Part shown: in pieces, positions 54,049 through 61,279 of the stretch | Layout of the letters: each line of letters begins with the position of its first letter | How positions within the stretch are numbered: the first letter of the stretch is position 1 | DNA from: Bacillus sp. PK3_68 | Lineage (GTDB): Bacteria; Bacillota; Bacilli; Bacillales; Domibacillaceae | Length of the DNA stretch: 64,000 bases | Assembly: GCF_003600835.1 (NCBI RefSeq) | Contig: NZ_NQYC01000001.1 | Location: 4,053,001 to 4,117,000 of the forward strand | Reading direction: 5' to 3' | The notes under the pieces: generated by a model | What the model was told of the DNA's origin: nothing | The model's database searches: none | What the model saw: only the letters and a program-made list of their open reading frames with translations | Position numbers and translations under genes: made by a program

Positions 54049-56095
54049 TTCATCCCCTCTCTTGCAGCCGGTAGATGTCCTGAAGGGGATCGGAAAAGAA
54101 ACGGCATTAACATTAAATGAGCTTGGCATTGAAAAGATAAAAGATTTGATTGAATATTTTCCGTCCCGCTATGAGGATTACCGCCTTAAAGACCTGGCTG
54201 ATGTCGGACATGAGGAGCGAGTAACAGTAGAGGGGAAAGTTCATAGCCAGCCTTCTGTTATGTTTTATTCAAAGAAAAAGTCACGCTTAACTTTTAAAGT
54301 GCTCGTTGGTCGATATTTAGTAAATGTGATTTTTTTCAATCAGCCGTACTTAAAAAGCAAGATTGACATAAATGATACGGTAACGATTACAGGGAAATGG
54401 GATAAACATAGACAAACGATTACCGGACAGCAATTTGAAGCGGGACCGCATAACCGGCAGGGAGACTTTGAAGCAGTTTATCCATTGAGGGGGGCGCTCT
54501 CGCAAAAGCTATTTCGCAAATATGTAGGACTTGCTCTATCGCAGTATGGTGAATACCTGGAAGAAACTCTACCGACAAGAACGCTTCTTCAGTATAAATT
54601 AATAAGCCGCCGGGATGCACTTCGATCTCTCCATTTCCCAGCTTCTGAAAGAGAAATGAAGCAGGCGAGACGGCGTTTTGTTTTTGAAGAGTTTCTGTAT
54701 TTCCAGTTGAAGATGCAGGCTTTGCGTAAATTTGAGAGAGAACACTCGGCAGGCATTTCGCAAGCTTATGACATTCATAAGCTTAAACATTTTATCGACT
54801 CTTTGCCGTTTACTATGACAAATGCTCAAAAAAGAGTAGTGAACGATATTTGTGCTGATATGAAATCTCCGTACCGAATGAACAGGCTCTTGCAGGGGGA
54901 TGTCGGCAGCGGAAAAACAGCGGTAGCAGCTGTGTGTCTTTATGCCAGTGTTACAGCAGGGTTTCAAGGAGCATTAATGGTGCCGACGGAAATTCTTGCT
55001 GAGCAGCATGCTGAATCACTCAGCCAGCTGTTTGAACCGGTGGGCGTAAATGTAGCTTTGTTGACGAGCTCCGTCAAAGGGAAGCGTCGCAAAGAATTGC
55101 TTGCACGCTTGGAATCTGGAGAAATAGATATTATAGTTGGTACGCATGCGCTCATTCAGGAAGAAGTTAGTTTTTATCGGCTTGGTCTTGTGATTACTGA
55201 TGAACAGCATCGGTTTGGCGTTAATCAACGGCGGGTTCTTCGGGAAAAAGGAGAGAGTCCGGATGTTCTTTTTATGACGGCTACACCTATTCCGCGTACG
55301 TTAGCGATCACGGTGTTTGGAGAGATGGATGTTTCCATCATCGATGAAATGCCGGCGGGAAGAAAAGAAATTGAAACATACTGGGCAAGAGAAGAAATGC
55401 TTGACCGTGTCCTCGGTTTCATGGAGAAGGAATTGGTCAAGGGGCGGCAAGCTTATGTGATCTGTCCGTTAATCGAAGAGTCTGAAAAACTTGACTTGCA
55501 AAATGTGCTGGATGTTCACGCTCAGCTTGTTCAGTACTTTGATGGCCGTTACCGGGTAGGTTTAATGCATGGCCGGCTTCCATCAGAAGAGAAAGAAGGC
55601 GTGATGAAAGCTTTTACAGAACAGCAGGTCGAGGTGTTAGTGTCTACTACGGTGGTTGAAGTCGGTGTGAATGTACCGAATGCGACTATGATGGTCATTT
55701 ACGACGCGGAACGATTTGGTCTTTCCCAGCTTCACCAGCTACGCGGCCGTGTCGGGCGGGGAAGTGAGCAGTCGTACTGTATTTTGCTTGCTAATCCAAA
55801 GACAGAAATTGGCCAAGAGCGCATGAAGATCATGACCGAAACAAATGATGGTTTCGTCTTAAGTGAGAAAGATTTGGAGTTAAGGGGGCCGGGCGACTTT
55901 TTTGGGAAAAAGCAAAGCGGCCTGCCAGAATTCAAAGTAGCTGATATGGTTCATGATTACCGGGCGCTTGAAGTAGCCAGGGAAGATGCCAAACAATTGA
56001 TTGAATCAGAGGCTTTCTGGAGAGAAGATGAATATGTGGCACTTCGCCGCCACCTAGAGGAATCTGGCGCCCTCTCAGGCGAGAAATTAGATTAA
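54020..56095 (+). CDS. recG: ATP-dependent DNA helicase RecG
   Basis: RecG remodels stalled forks and branched DNA. The ATG at 54020 after TTGGAGG gives 691 residues. The wedge/OB domain comes first (DVGHEERVTVEGKVHS ... SGKWDKHRQTI type sequence, here TGKWDKHRQTI). The helicase core has Walker A QGDVGSGKTAVAA, the DEQH box (ITDEQHRFGVNQRR), motif III MTATPIPRT and motif VI QLRGRVGRG. It overlaps sdaAA, and a terminator follows that also contains the fapR -35 box. Confidence 0.97.
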   Translation: MVYHSNPGIDSSPLLQPVDVLKGIGKETALTLNELGIEKIKDLIEYFPSRYEDYRLKDLADVGHEERVTVEGKVHSQPSVMFYSKKKSRLTFKVLVGRYLVNVIFFNQPYLKSKIDINDTVTITGKWDKHRQTITGQQFEAGPHNRQGDFEAVYPLRGALSQKLFRKYVGLALSQYGEYLEETLPTRTLLQYKLISRRDALRSLHFPASEREMKQARRRFVFEEFLYFQLKMQALRKFEREHSAGISQAYDIHKLKHFIDSLPFTMTNAQKRVVNDICADMKSPYRMNRLLQGDVGSGKTAVAAVCLYASVTAGFQGALMVPTEILAEQHAESLSQLFEPVGVNVALLTSSVKGKRRKELLARLESGEIDIIVGTHALIQEEVSFYRLGLVITDEQHRFGVNQRRVLREKGESPDVLFMTATPIPRTLAITVFGEMDVSIIDEMPAGRKEIETYWAREEMLDRVLGFMEKELVKGRQAYVICPLIEESEKLDLQNVLDVHAQLVQYFDGRYRVGLMHGRLPSEEKEGVMKAFTEQQVEVLVSTTVVEVGVNVPNATMMVIYDAERFGLSQLHQLRGRVGRGSEQSYCILLANPKTEIGQERMKIMTETNDGFVLSEKDLELRGPGDFFGKKQSGLPEFKVADMVHDYRALEVAREDAKQLIESEAFWREDEYVALRRHLEESGALSGEKLD

Positions 56096-56169
56096 AGCCA
56101 AGACGTTGTTAGCAGACCGTTGTCTCAATCAGTAGAAAAGGCTTAAATTCGTTTGAGTTGTCCTTTGAA

Positions 56170-56203
56170 GAATGCAAGTTTTTCCTTGCATTCTCTTTTT
56201 TTT
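56170..56203 (+). terminator. Rho-independent terminator after recG
   Basis: A perfect 9-bp stem, GAATGCAAG with CTTGCATTC, has a 6-nt loop and a T-rich tail. The 3' arm contains TTGCAT (56186-56191), the -35 box of the next promoter. Confidence 0.9.
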
Positions 56204-56235
56204 GCTTTTATACTACTGTTAGTACCTAGTCCTAA
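56186..56235 (+). promoter_or_regulatory. fapR promoter with FapR operator
   Basis: TTGCAT (56186-56191) and TATACT (56209-56214) are spaced 17 bp. Immediately downstream, 56219-56235 reads TTAGTACCTAGTCCTAA, the FapR operator consensus as a near-perfect inverted repeat covering the start site. FapR is released by malonyl-CoA, so the operon is autoregulated by fatty acid precursor supply. Confidence 0.9.
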
Positions 56236-56254
56236 TATCGGATGGTGTGAAACG

Positions 56255-56839
56255 ATGAGACGTACAAAAAAAGAGAGACAAATTCAGCTTCAGGAAACAA
56301 TTGCAGATAATCCATTTGTGACGGACGAAGAATTAGCCGAACAATTTCAAGTAAGCGTGCAGACGATTCGATTGGATAGAATGGAACTGGCAATTCCCGA
56401 GCTTCGTGAAAGAATTAAGCATGTAGCAGAAAAGAAACTGACTAATGAAGTCCGGTCGCTGCCGATTGAAGAAGTGATTGGTGACATTATTGATATTGAA
56501 CTGGATAAGAGTGCGATTTCTATTTTTGATGTCAAGAGGGAACACGTATTTGCAAGAAATGGAATTGCCCGTGGCCATCATTTATTTGCGCAAGCGAATT
56601 CTCTTGCGGTCGCTGTTATTAATGACGAGCTTGCTTTAACTGCCAAAGCGAATATCCGGTTTAAAAGATCGGTTCATGAAGGAGAACGAGTGGTGGCAAA
56701 AGCGAAGGTTATCGATATTAAAGCAGTGAATGAGCGGACGATCGTTGAAGTGAACAGCTATGTCGGACAAGAGCTTGTTTTTCAAGGAGACTTTACTATG
56801 TACCGTTCCAATACAACAGCAGAGGATGAAGGACAATGA
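56255..56839 (+). CDS. fapR: Fatty acid and phospholipid synthesis repressor FapR
   Basis: FapR represses the fab and pls genes and is induced by malonyl-CoA. The ATG at 56255 gives 194 residues (188 in B. subtilis) starting [16 protein letters not shown]; frames upstream run through the operator and are rejected. The N-terminal helix-turn-helix ([20 protein letters not shown]) binds DNA. The C-terminal hot-dog domain ([26 protein letters not shown]) binds malonyl-CoA. It overlaps plsX by 4 bp and its operator lies just upstream. Confidence 0.97.
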   Translation: MRRTKKERQIQLQETIADNPFVTDEELAEQFQVSVQTIRLDRMELAIPELRERIKHVAEKKLTNEVRSLPIEEVIGDIIDIELDKSAISIFDVKREHVFARNGIARGHHLFAQANSLAVAVINDELALTAKANIRFKRSVHEGERVVAKAKVIDIKAVNERTIVEVNSYVGQELVFQGDFTMYRSNTTAEDEGQ

Positions 56840-57837
56840 AAATAGCAATAGATGCAATGGGCGGCGATCATGCCCCAAAAGAAATTATTTTAGGTGCGAA
56901 TAAAGCTTTAGCAGAAATGCCTGGGTTGGAACTGCTTATTTATGGGGATGAAAAGCTGATCCAGCCATTGTTGGAGACAACTAACCGGGCGAAAGTTATA
57001 CATACTGATGAAGTGATTCTTGGAACAGATGAGCCGGTGCGTGCGGTTCGCCGCAAGAAAAATGCCTCCATGGTTATGATGGCACAGGCGGTAGCTGACG
57101 GAGAGGCAGCTGCCTGTGTATCAGCTGGGAATACAGGTGCTTTAATGGCCGCTGGTTTATTCGTTGTTGGCCGCCTGGATGGAATTCAGCGCCCGGCTCT
57201 CGCTCCGACGCTGCCGACTGTTGATGGCAAAGGATTTGTTATGCTTGATCTTGGAGCTAACGTCGATGCTAAACCTGAACATTTGCTTCAATATGCAATT
57301 ATGGGTTCGATTTATGCGGAAAAAGTAAGAGGAATAGAAAACCCTCGTGTTGGCCTCTTGAATATTGGCACAGAAGAGAAAAAAGGAAATGACTTAACGA
57401 AAGAAGCATTTGGGCTGCTCAGCGGACAAAAAAGTATTCATTTTGTCGGCAATGTAGAATCCCGCGATTTATTAAATGGGGTGGCAGACGTCGTAGTGAC
57501 GGATGGGTTTACTGGCAATATGGTGTTAAAAACAATTGAAGGTACAGCTTTATCAGTCTTTTCAATGCTGAAGTCAGCCTTGACTTCTTCTTTAAAAGCA
57601 AAGTTGGGCGCTGGTTTGCTTAAAAATGAACTTTATAGTTTAAAAGATAAAATGGATTACACCGAATATGGAGGAGCAGGGTTATTCGGTTTAAAAGCGC
57701 CTGTTATCAAAGCGCATGGCTCATCAAATGCCAATGCCTTTTATAATGCGTTAAAGCAAGCCTATATGATGGCGGAAGCTGATGTCCCTTCCAAGATCGC
57801 AGGAGCGGCTGGGATTGTGTCATCAACAGAAAAGTAA
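56836..57837 (+). CDS. plsX: Phosphate acyltransferase PlsX
   Basis: PlsX makes acyl phosphate from acyl-ACP for PlsY, the entry to phospholipid synthesis. The 333-residue protein has the family start [18 protein letters not shown] and the blocks [31 protein letters not shown] and [14 protein letters not shown]. The ATG overlaps the fapR stop. fabD follows after 13 bp. Confidence 0.97.
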   Translation: MKIAIDAMGGDHAPKEIILGANKALAEMPGLELLIYGDEKLIQPLLETTNRAKVIHTDEVILGTDEPVRAVRRKKNASMVMMAQAVADGEAAACVSAGNTGALMAAGLFVVGRLDGIQRPALAPTLPTVDGKGFVMLDLGANVDAKPEHLLQYAIMGSIYAEKVRGIENPRVGLLNIGTEEKKGNDLTKEAFGLLSGQKSIHFVGNVESRDLLNGVADVVVTDGFTGNMVLKTIEGTALSVFSMLKSALTSSLKAKLGAGLLKNELYSLKDKMDYTEYGGAGLFGLKAPVIKAHGSSNANAFYNALKQAYMMAEADVPSKIAGAAGIVSSTEK

Positions 57838-57850
57838 GGAGGAATGGAAG

Positions 57851-58798
57851 ATGGGGAAAATTGCATTTGTATTTCCGGGGCAGGGATCACAAGCAGTCGG
57901 TATGGGAAAAGCCTTGGCGGAGGAGCATCAGGAAATCCGGGAATTGTTTGAATCAGCAGATCATAAATTAGGCTTTTCATTAAGTGAGCTTATGTTTGAC
58001 GGACCGGAAGAAAAGCTGACACTAACCATGAACGCCCAGCCGGCGATTTTAACAGCAAGCATGGCGGCACTAAAAATCTTTGAAAAAGAAGGCATTACAC
58101 CCGACTTTGTGGCCGGTCACAGTTTAGGAGAGTATACAGCGCTTACTGCTGCGAATGCACTGACATTTGAGGATGCTGTCTATGCTGTTCATAAACGAGG
58201 ACAATTCATGGAGCAAGCTGTACCAGCCGGCGAAGGAACAATGGCTGCCGTTCTCGGAATGGATCGGAGCCTTTTGCAGGAGGTAACGGAAGAGGTAACA
58301 GCATCCGGCGAAACCGTAGGCCTGGCTAATTTAAACTGTCCAGGACAAATTGTTATTTCAGGAACGAAAAATGGAGTAGCAAAAGCCGGCGAGTTGGCGA
58401 AGGAGAAAGGCGCAAAACGGGTCATTCCGTTAAATGTAAGCGGCCCCTTCCATTCTTCATTAATGAAACCGGCTACGGAGCAGCTTGAGCAAGTGCTCGA
58501 CGAAGTAGAAATAAAAGACTGCGACACGCCGCTGATTGCCAATGTTGACGCAAAGGCTGTTACGAAGGCCGAAGATATTCGCGCTAAATTACTCCAGCAA
58601 CTGTACTCTCCGGTTCTTTGGGAAGACAGTGTAGAAACGCTGATTGAGGCGGGAGTCGACACATTTATTGAAATAGGCCCGGGGAAAGTTTTATCAGGTC
58701 TTATTAAGAAAGTAAATCGGAAAGTGACTACGTATGCTGTGCAGGATGGAGCATCTATTCAGGAAGCAGTAAAAGCATTAAAGGAGGCAGCACAATGA
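57851..58798 (+). CDS. fabD: Malonyl-CoA:ACP transacylase
   Basis: FabD moves malonyl from CoA to acyl carrier protein. The ATG at 57851 after AAGGAGGAATG gives 315 residues. The nucleophile Ser91 is in GHSLGEY, the N-terminal FPGQGSQ oxyanion motif is at residues 8-14, and the catalytic histidine is in SGPFHSSLM. Malonyl-CoA is also the FapR ligand, which links enzyme and regulator. It overlaps fabG by 4 bp. Confidence 0.97.
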   Translation: MGKIAFVFPGQGSQAVGMGKALAEEHQEIRELFESADHKLGFSLSELMFDGPEEKLTLTMNAQPAILTASMAALKIFEKEGITPDFVAGHSLGEYTALTAANALTFEDAVYAVHKRGQFMEQAVPAGEGTMAAVLGMDRSLLQEVTEEVTASGETVGLANLNCPGQIVISGTKNGVAKAGELAKEKGAKRVIPLNVSGPFHSSLMKPATEQLEQVLDEVEIKDCDTPLIANVDAKAVTKAEDIRAKLLQQLYSPVLWEDSVETLIEAGVDTFIEIGPGKVLSGLIKKVNRKVTTYAVQDGASIQEAVKALKEAAQ

Positions 58799-59538
58799 AA
58801 CTAGAAGGAAAAGCCGCTTTAGTAACGGGTGCATCGCGTGGAATCGGGCGTGAGATTGCTCTTGAATTGGCCCGTGCGGGGGCGGATGTTGCTGTTAATT
58901 ATTCCGGAAGTGAGGCAAAAGCAAACGAGGTTGTTGAGGAAATTCAAGCGCTTGGCCGCAAAGCTTTGGCGGTACAATGCAACGTTGCTGACAATGACTC
59001 TGTAGCAGAAATGGTAAAGCAGACGACAGAAGCATTCGGAAAAATTGATATCCTTGTTAATAACGCAGGCATCACCCGTGATAATCTGTTAATGCGCATG
59101 AAAGAGCAAGAATGGGATGATGTCATTGATACAAATTTAAAAGGTGTATTTCTTTGCACAAAGGCAGTTACTCGTCCAATGATGAAGCAGCGGAGTGGCC
59201 GTATTATTAACATCGCCTCCATTGTTGGGGTGAGTGGAAATCCTGGACAAGCGAACTATGTTGCCGCTAAAGCGGGTGTTATCGGCTTAACGAAGACTAC
59301 AGCAAAAGAGCTAGCTTCCCGCGGTATTACAGTTAATGCTTTGGCTCCGGGCTTCATTACAACCGACATGACAGACGCCCTGCCAGAAGAAGCAAAAGAA
59401 GCTATGCTTAGACAAATACCGCTCGCTCAGTTTGGTGAGCCTGCTGATATTGCAAAAGCGGCTCTTTTCCTTGCATCAGAAGACGCTAAATATATTACCG
59501 GCCAAACCATTCACATCGACGGCGGCATGGTGATGTAA
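58795..59538 (+). CDS. fabG: 3-oxoacyl-[acyl-carrier-protein] reductase
   Basis: FabG reduces beta-ketoacyl-ACP with NADPH in fatty acid elongation. The 247-residue short-chain dehydrogenase has the cofactor loop TGASRGIG (11-18), NNAG (89-92) and the catalytic Ser142, Tyr155 and Lys159. It is the last gene of the FapR operon before the repeat array; in B. subtilis acpA follows closely. Confidence 0.98.
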   Translation: MKLEGKAALVTGASRGIGREIALELARAGADVAVNYSGSEAKANEVVEEIQALGRKALAVQCNVADNDSVAEMVKQTTEAFGKIDILVNNAGITRDNLLMRMKEQEWDDVIDTNLKGVFLCTKAVTRPMMKQRSGRIINIASIVGVSGNPGQANYVAAKAGVIGLTKTTAKELASRGITVNALAPGFITTDMTDALPEEAKEAMLRQIPLAQFGEPADIAKAALFLASEDAKYITGQTIHIDGGMVM

Positions 59539-59539
59539 T

Positions 59540-59660
59540 AAGAAAAGCGGAAGCGGCCCGATCAGCCCGATAGGAGGTTGGAGGGCCCGACAAGGAGTCG
59601 TTCTTCAGACTCCGATAGAGAGACCGAAACCGCCGTACGGGCTGGCCGCTGGAGCTGGAT
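59540..59660 (+). repeat. Hairpin repeat unit 1 of the fabG-acpP array
   Basis: About 121 bp with the family flanks AAGAAAAGCGG and GGAGCTGGAT but a divergent core. Helices GCGGCC/GGCCGC, GCCCG/CGGGC and GGAGTC/GACTCC replace the GGCGCT/AGCGCC, GCGCG/CGCGC and GGAGTT/AACTCC of units 2 and 3 while keeping pairing. Confidence 0.8.
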
Positions 59661-59784
59661 AAGAGAAAAGCAGAAGGCGTTTGTCCTGCGCGATAGCGGA
59701 TTGGAGCTCTTGACGAGGAGTTGCTTTTTCAAACTCTGACAGAGAGAGTGAAATCTGCGTACGCGCAAGCGCCAGGAGCTGGAT
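59661..59784 (+). repeat. Hairpin repeat unit 2 of the fabG-acpP array
   Basis: A 124-bp unit that differs from unit 3 at only three positions. The nested hairpin spans about 59676-59773 and closes with GGCGTT/AGCGCC. Confidence 0.92.
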
Positions 59785-59908
59785 AAGAGAAAAGCAGAAG
59801 GCGCTCGTCCTGCGCGATAGCGGATTGGAGCTCTTGACGAGGAGTTGCTTTTTCAAACTCTGACAGAGAGAGTGAAATCTGCGTACGCGCAAGCGCCAGG
59901 AGCTAGAT
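59785..59908 (+). repeat. Hairpin repeat unit 3 of the fabG-acpP array
   Basis: A 124-bp unit adjoining unit 2 without spacer. It is also the closest match to the inverted copy upstream of sigG. Confidence 0.92.
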
Positions 59909-60032
59909 AACAAGAAAAGCGGGGCCGACTGTACTGCTCCGATAAGCATAAGCCGAAATGGCGAAGTGGCGTCTTTCAGCCGCATAGCCAGATCGGCTTA
60001 TGACCTCGAGGGGCAAGAAGGCGAAGCTGGAC
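59909..60032 (+). repeat. Hairpin repeat unit 4 of the fabG-acpP array, second subtype
   Basis: Also 124 bp, with the common flanks (AAGAAAAGCGG and GAAGCTGGAC) but a different core. CATAAGCCGA pairs with TCGGCTTATG over 10 bp, enclosing TGGC/GCCA. The architecture is the same, the sequence largely not. Confidence 0.8.
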
Positions 60033-60100
60033 AAGAAAAGCGGTAAGCGCTCGTTGGACTTCGAGAAAGGGTTGGAGGTCCACGCAAGTTTGTGCCCTGT
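60033..60100 (+). repeat. Hairpin repeat unit 5, truncated
   Basis: It starts with AAGAAAAGCGG and GCGCTCGT like unit 3 but is cut short at about 68 bp, with only a TGGAC/GTCCA helix left. It abuts the acpP promoter region. Confidence 0.6.
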
Positions 60101-60117
60101 ATGAAGCAGAAAATTTA

Positions 60118-60146
60118 TTTTATCTTTACCGAAAATCGTCTATAAT
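60118..60146 (+). promoter_or_regulatory. Candidate promoter of acpP
   Basis: A perfect TATAAT (60141-60146) lies 23 bp before the acpP start codon. The -35 region TTTTAT (60118-60123, 17-bp spacer) is weak. A separate promoter is expected because the repeat array separates acpP from fabG. Confidence 0.5.
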
Positions 60147-60169
60147 GACTTGAGGGGAGGTGAATGAGT

Positions 60170-60403
60170 ATGGCAGAGGTATTAGAGCGTGTAACAAAAA
60201 TCATTGTAGATCGTCTTGGAGTAGAAGAATCCCAAGTAAACCTTGAAGCTTCTTTTAAAGAAGATCTTGGAGCAGATTCTTTAGACGTAGTTGAACTAGT
60301 AATGGAATTAGAAGATGAGTTCGACATGGAAATCTCTGACGATGATGCAGAAAAAATCGCAACAGTGGGCGACGCTGTGAATTACATAAACAGCAAAAAT
60401 TAA
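60170..60403 (+). CDS. acpP: Acyl carrier protein
   Basis: ACP carries growing acyl chains on a phosphopantetheine arm. The second ATG (60170) is chosen because it has the right spacing from GGGGAGGTG and gives 77 residues, the B. subtilis length; an ATG six bases earlier is too close. The attachment site is Ser37 in [10 protein letters not shown]. The protein is acidic and four-helical. In this organism it is split from fabG by about 630 bp of repeats. Confidence 0.97.
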   Translation: MAEVLERVTKIIVDRLGVEESQVNLEASFKEDLGADSLDVVELVMELEDEFDMEISDDDAEKIATVGDAVNYINSKN

Positions 60404-60418
60404 TCGTTCGAAGAATAC

Positions 60419-60452
60419 AAGCTCCGTTCTTGAAACGGAGCTTTCTTCTTTT
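60419..60452 (+). terminator. Rho-independent terminator after acpP
   Basis: A perfect 10-bp stem, AAGCTCCGTT with AACGGAGCTT, has a 5-nt loop and runs into TTCTTCTTTT. Confidence 0.92.
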
Positions 60453-60479
60453 GCGATTTTTTTCAATTTCGACTACACT
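60451..60479 (+). promoter_or_regulatory. Candidate promoter of rnc
   Basis: TTGCGA (60451-60456) and TACACT (60474-60479) are spaced 17 bp, directly after the acpP terminator and 41 bp before the rnc start codon. Confidence 0.5.
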
Positions 60480-60520
60480 GTGTGTGGGTGCAAATTAGTT
60501 TAATTACCGGAGGAAATCCA

Positions 60521-61261
60521 ATGAAGAAACCACATAGAGACTTCAAGAGGCCTTTAACTAAAAGAGAACAGCAATTTAATCAGCTGCAAGAAAATTTAGG
60601 CATTCATTTTCATGACGAAAATTTACTAAAGCATGCCTTTACCCATTCATCCTATGTGAATGAGCATCGGAAAAAGCCATATGAGGACAATGAACGACTT
60701 GAATTTTTAGGGGATGCGGTGTTGGAGTTAACCGTTTCTCACTACCTATTTAAAAAATACCCGCTCATGTCAGAGGGAGATTTAACGAAATTGCGGGCTG
60801 CCGTAGTCTGTGAGCCATCACTTGTCACCTTCGCTAACGAGTTGAATTTCGGGAAATATGTTCTTCTTGGAAAAGGCGAAGAAATGACTGGAGGCCGGAT
60901 GAGGCCGGCTCTTTTGGCAGATGTATTTGAAGCGTTTATGGGCGCTTTGTTTTTAGATCAAGGGATGGATGCTGTCCTCCTTTTCTTGGAAAAAATGATC
61001 TTTCCTAGAATTGATTCCGGTGCTTTTTCTCATATGATGGATTATAAGAGCCAATTGCAAGAGCTTGTGCAGCGTCAGACAAAGGGATTACTTGAATATA
61101 AAATATTGCAGGAAAAAGGTCCGGCTCATAGTAAAGAGTTTGTTTCTCAAGTTTCATTAAATGGAGAAGTGCTTGGAAGTGGACAAGGAAAATCGAAAAA
61201 AGAAGCCGAGCAGCTGGCTGCTCAGATGGCTTTGACAGCTTTGAAACAACATACAGAGTAG
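60521..61261 (+). CDS. rnc: Ribonuclease III
   Basis: RNase III cleaves double-stranded RNA in rRNA processing and mRNA turnover. The ATG at 60521 after CCGGAGGAAA gives 246 residues; an in-frame GTG upstream overlaps the promoter and is rejected. The catalytic signature [14 protein letters not shown] begins at residue 57 and the C-terminal double-stranded RNA-binding domain ([13 protein letters not shown] ... [16 protein letters not shown]) is complete. smc begins 18 bp after its stop. The long hairpins of the repeat array are the kind of RNA it could cut, which is only a suggestion. Confidence 0.97.
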   Translation: MKKPHRDFKRPLTKREQQFNQLQENLGIHFHDENLLKHAFTHSSYVNEHRKKPYEDNERLEFLGDAVLELTVSHYLFKKYPLMSEGDLTKLRAAVVCEPSLVTFANELNFGKYVLLGKGEEMTGGRMRPALLADVFEAFMGALFLDQGMDAVLLFLEKMIFPRIDSGAFSHMMDYKSQLQELVQRQTKGLLEYKILQEKGPAHSKEFVSQVSLNGEVLGSGQGKSKKEAEQLAAQMALTALKQHTE

Positions 61262-61279
61262 AAGGCAGGGGAAAGGAAC

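Noticed and set aside
59605-59985. Open frame of about 126 codons on the minus strand through the repeat array
   Set aside because: It only translates the repeats (the same peptide recurs) and crosses hairpin structures; no start signal.
59540-60100. CRISPR array
   Set aside because: Units are 121-124 bp, contiguous and without spacers, and no cas genes are present.
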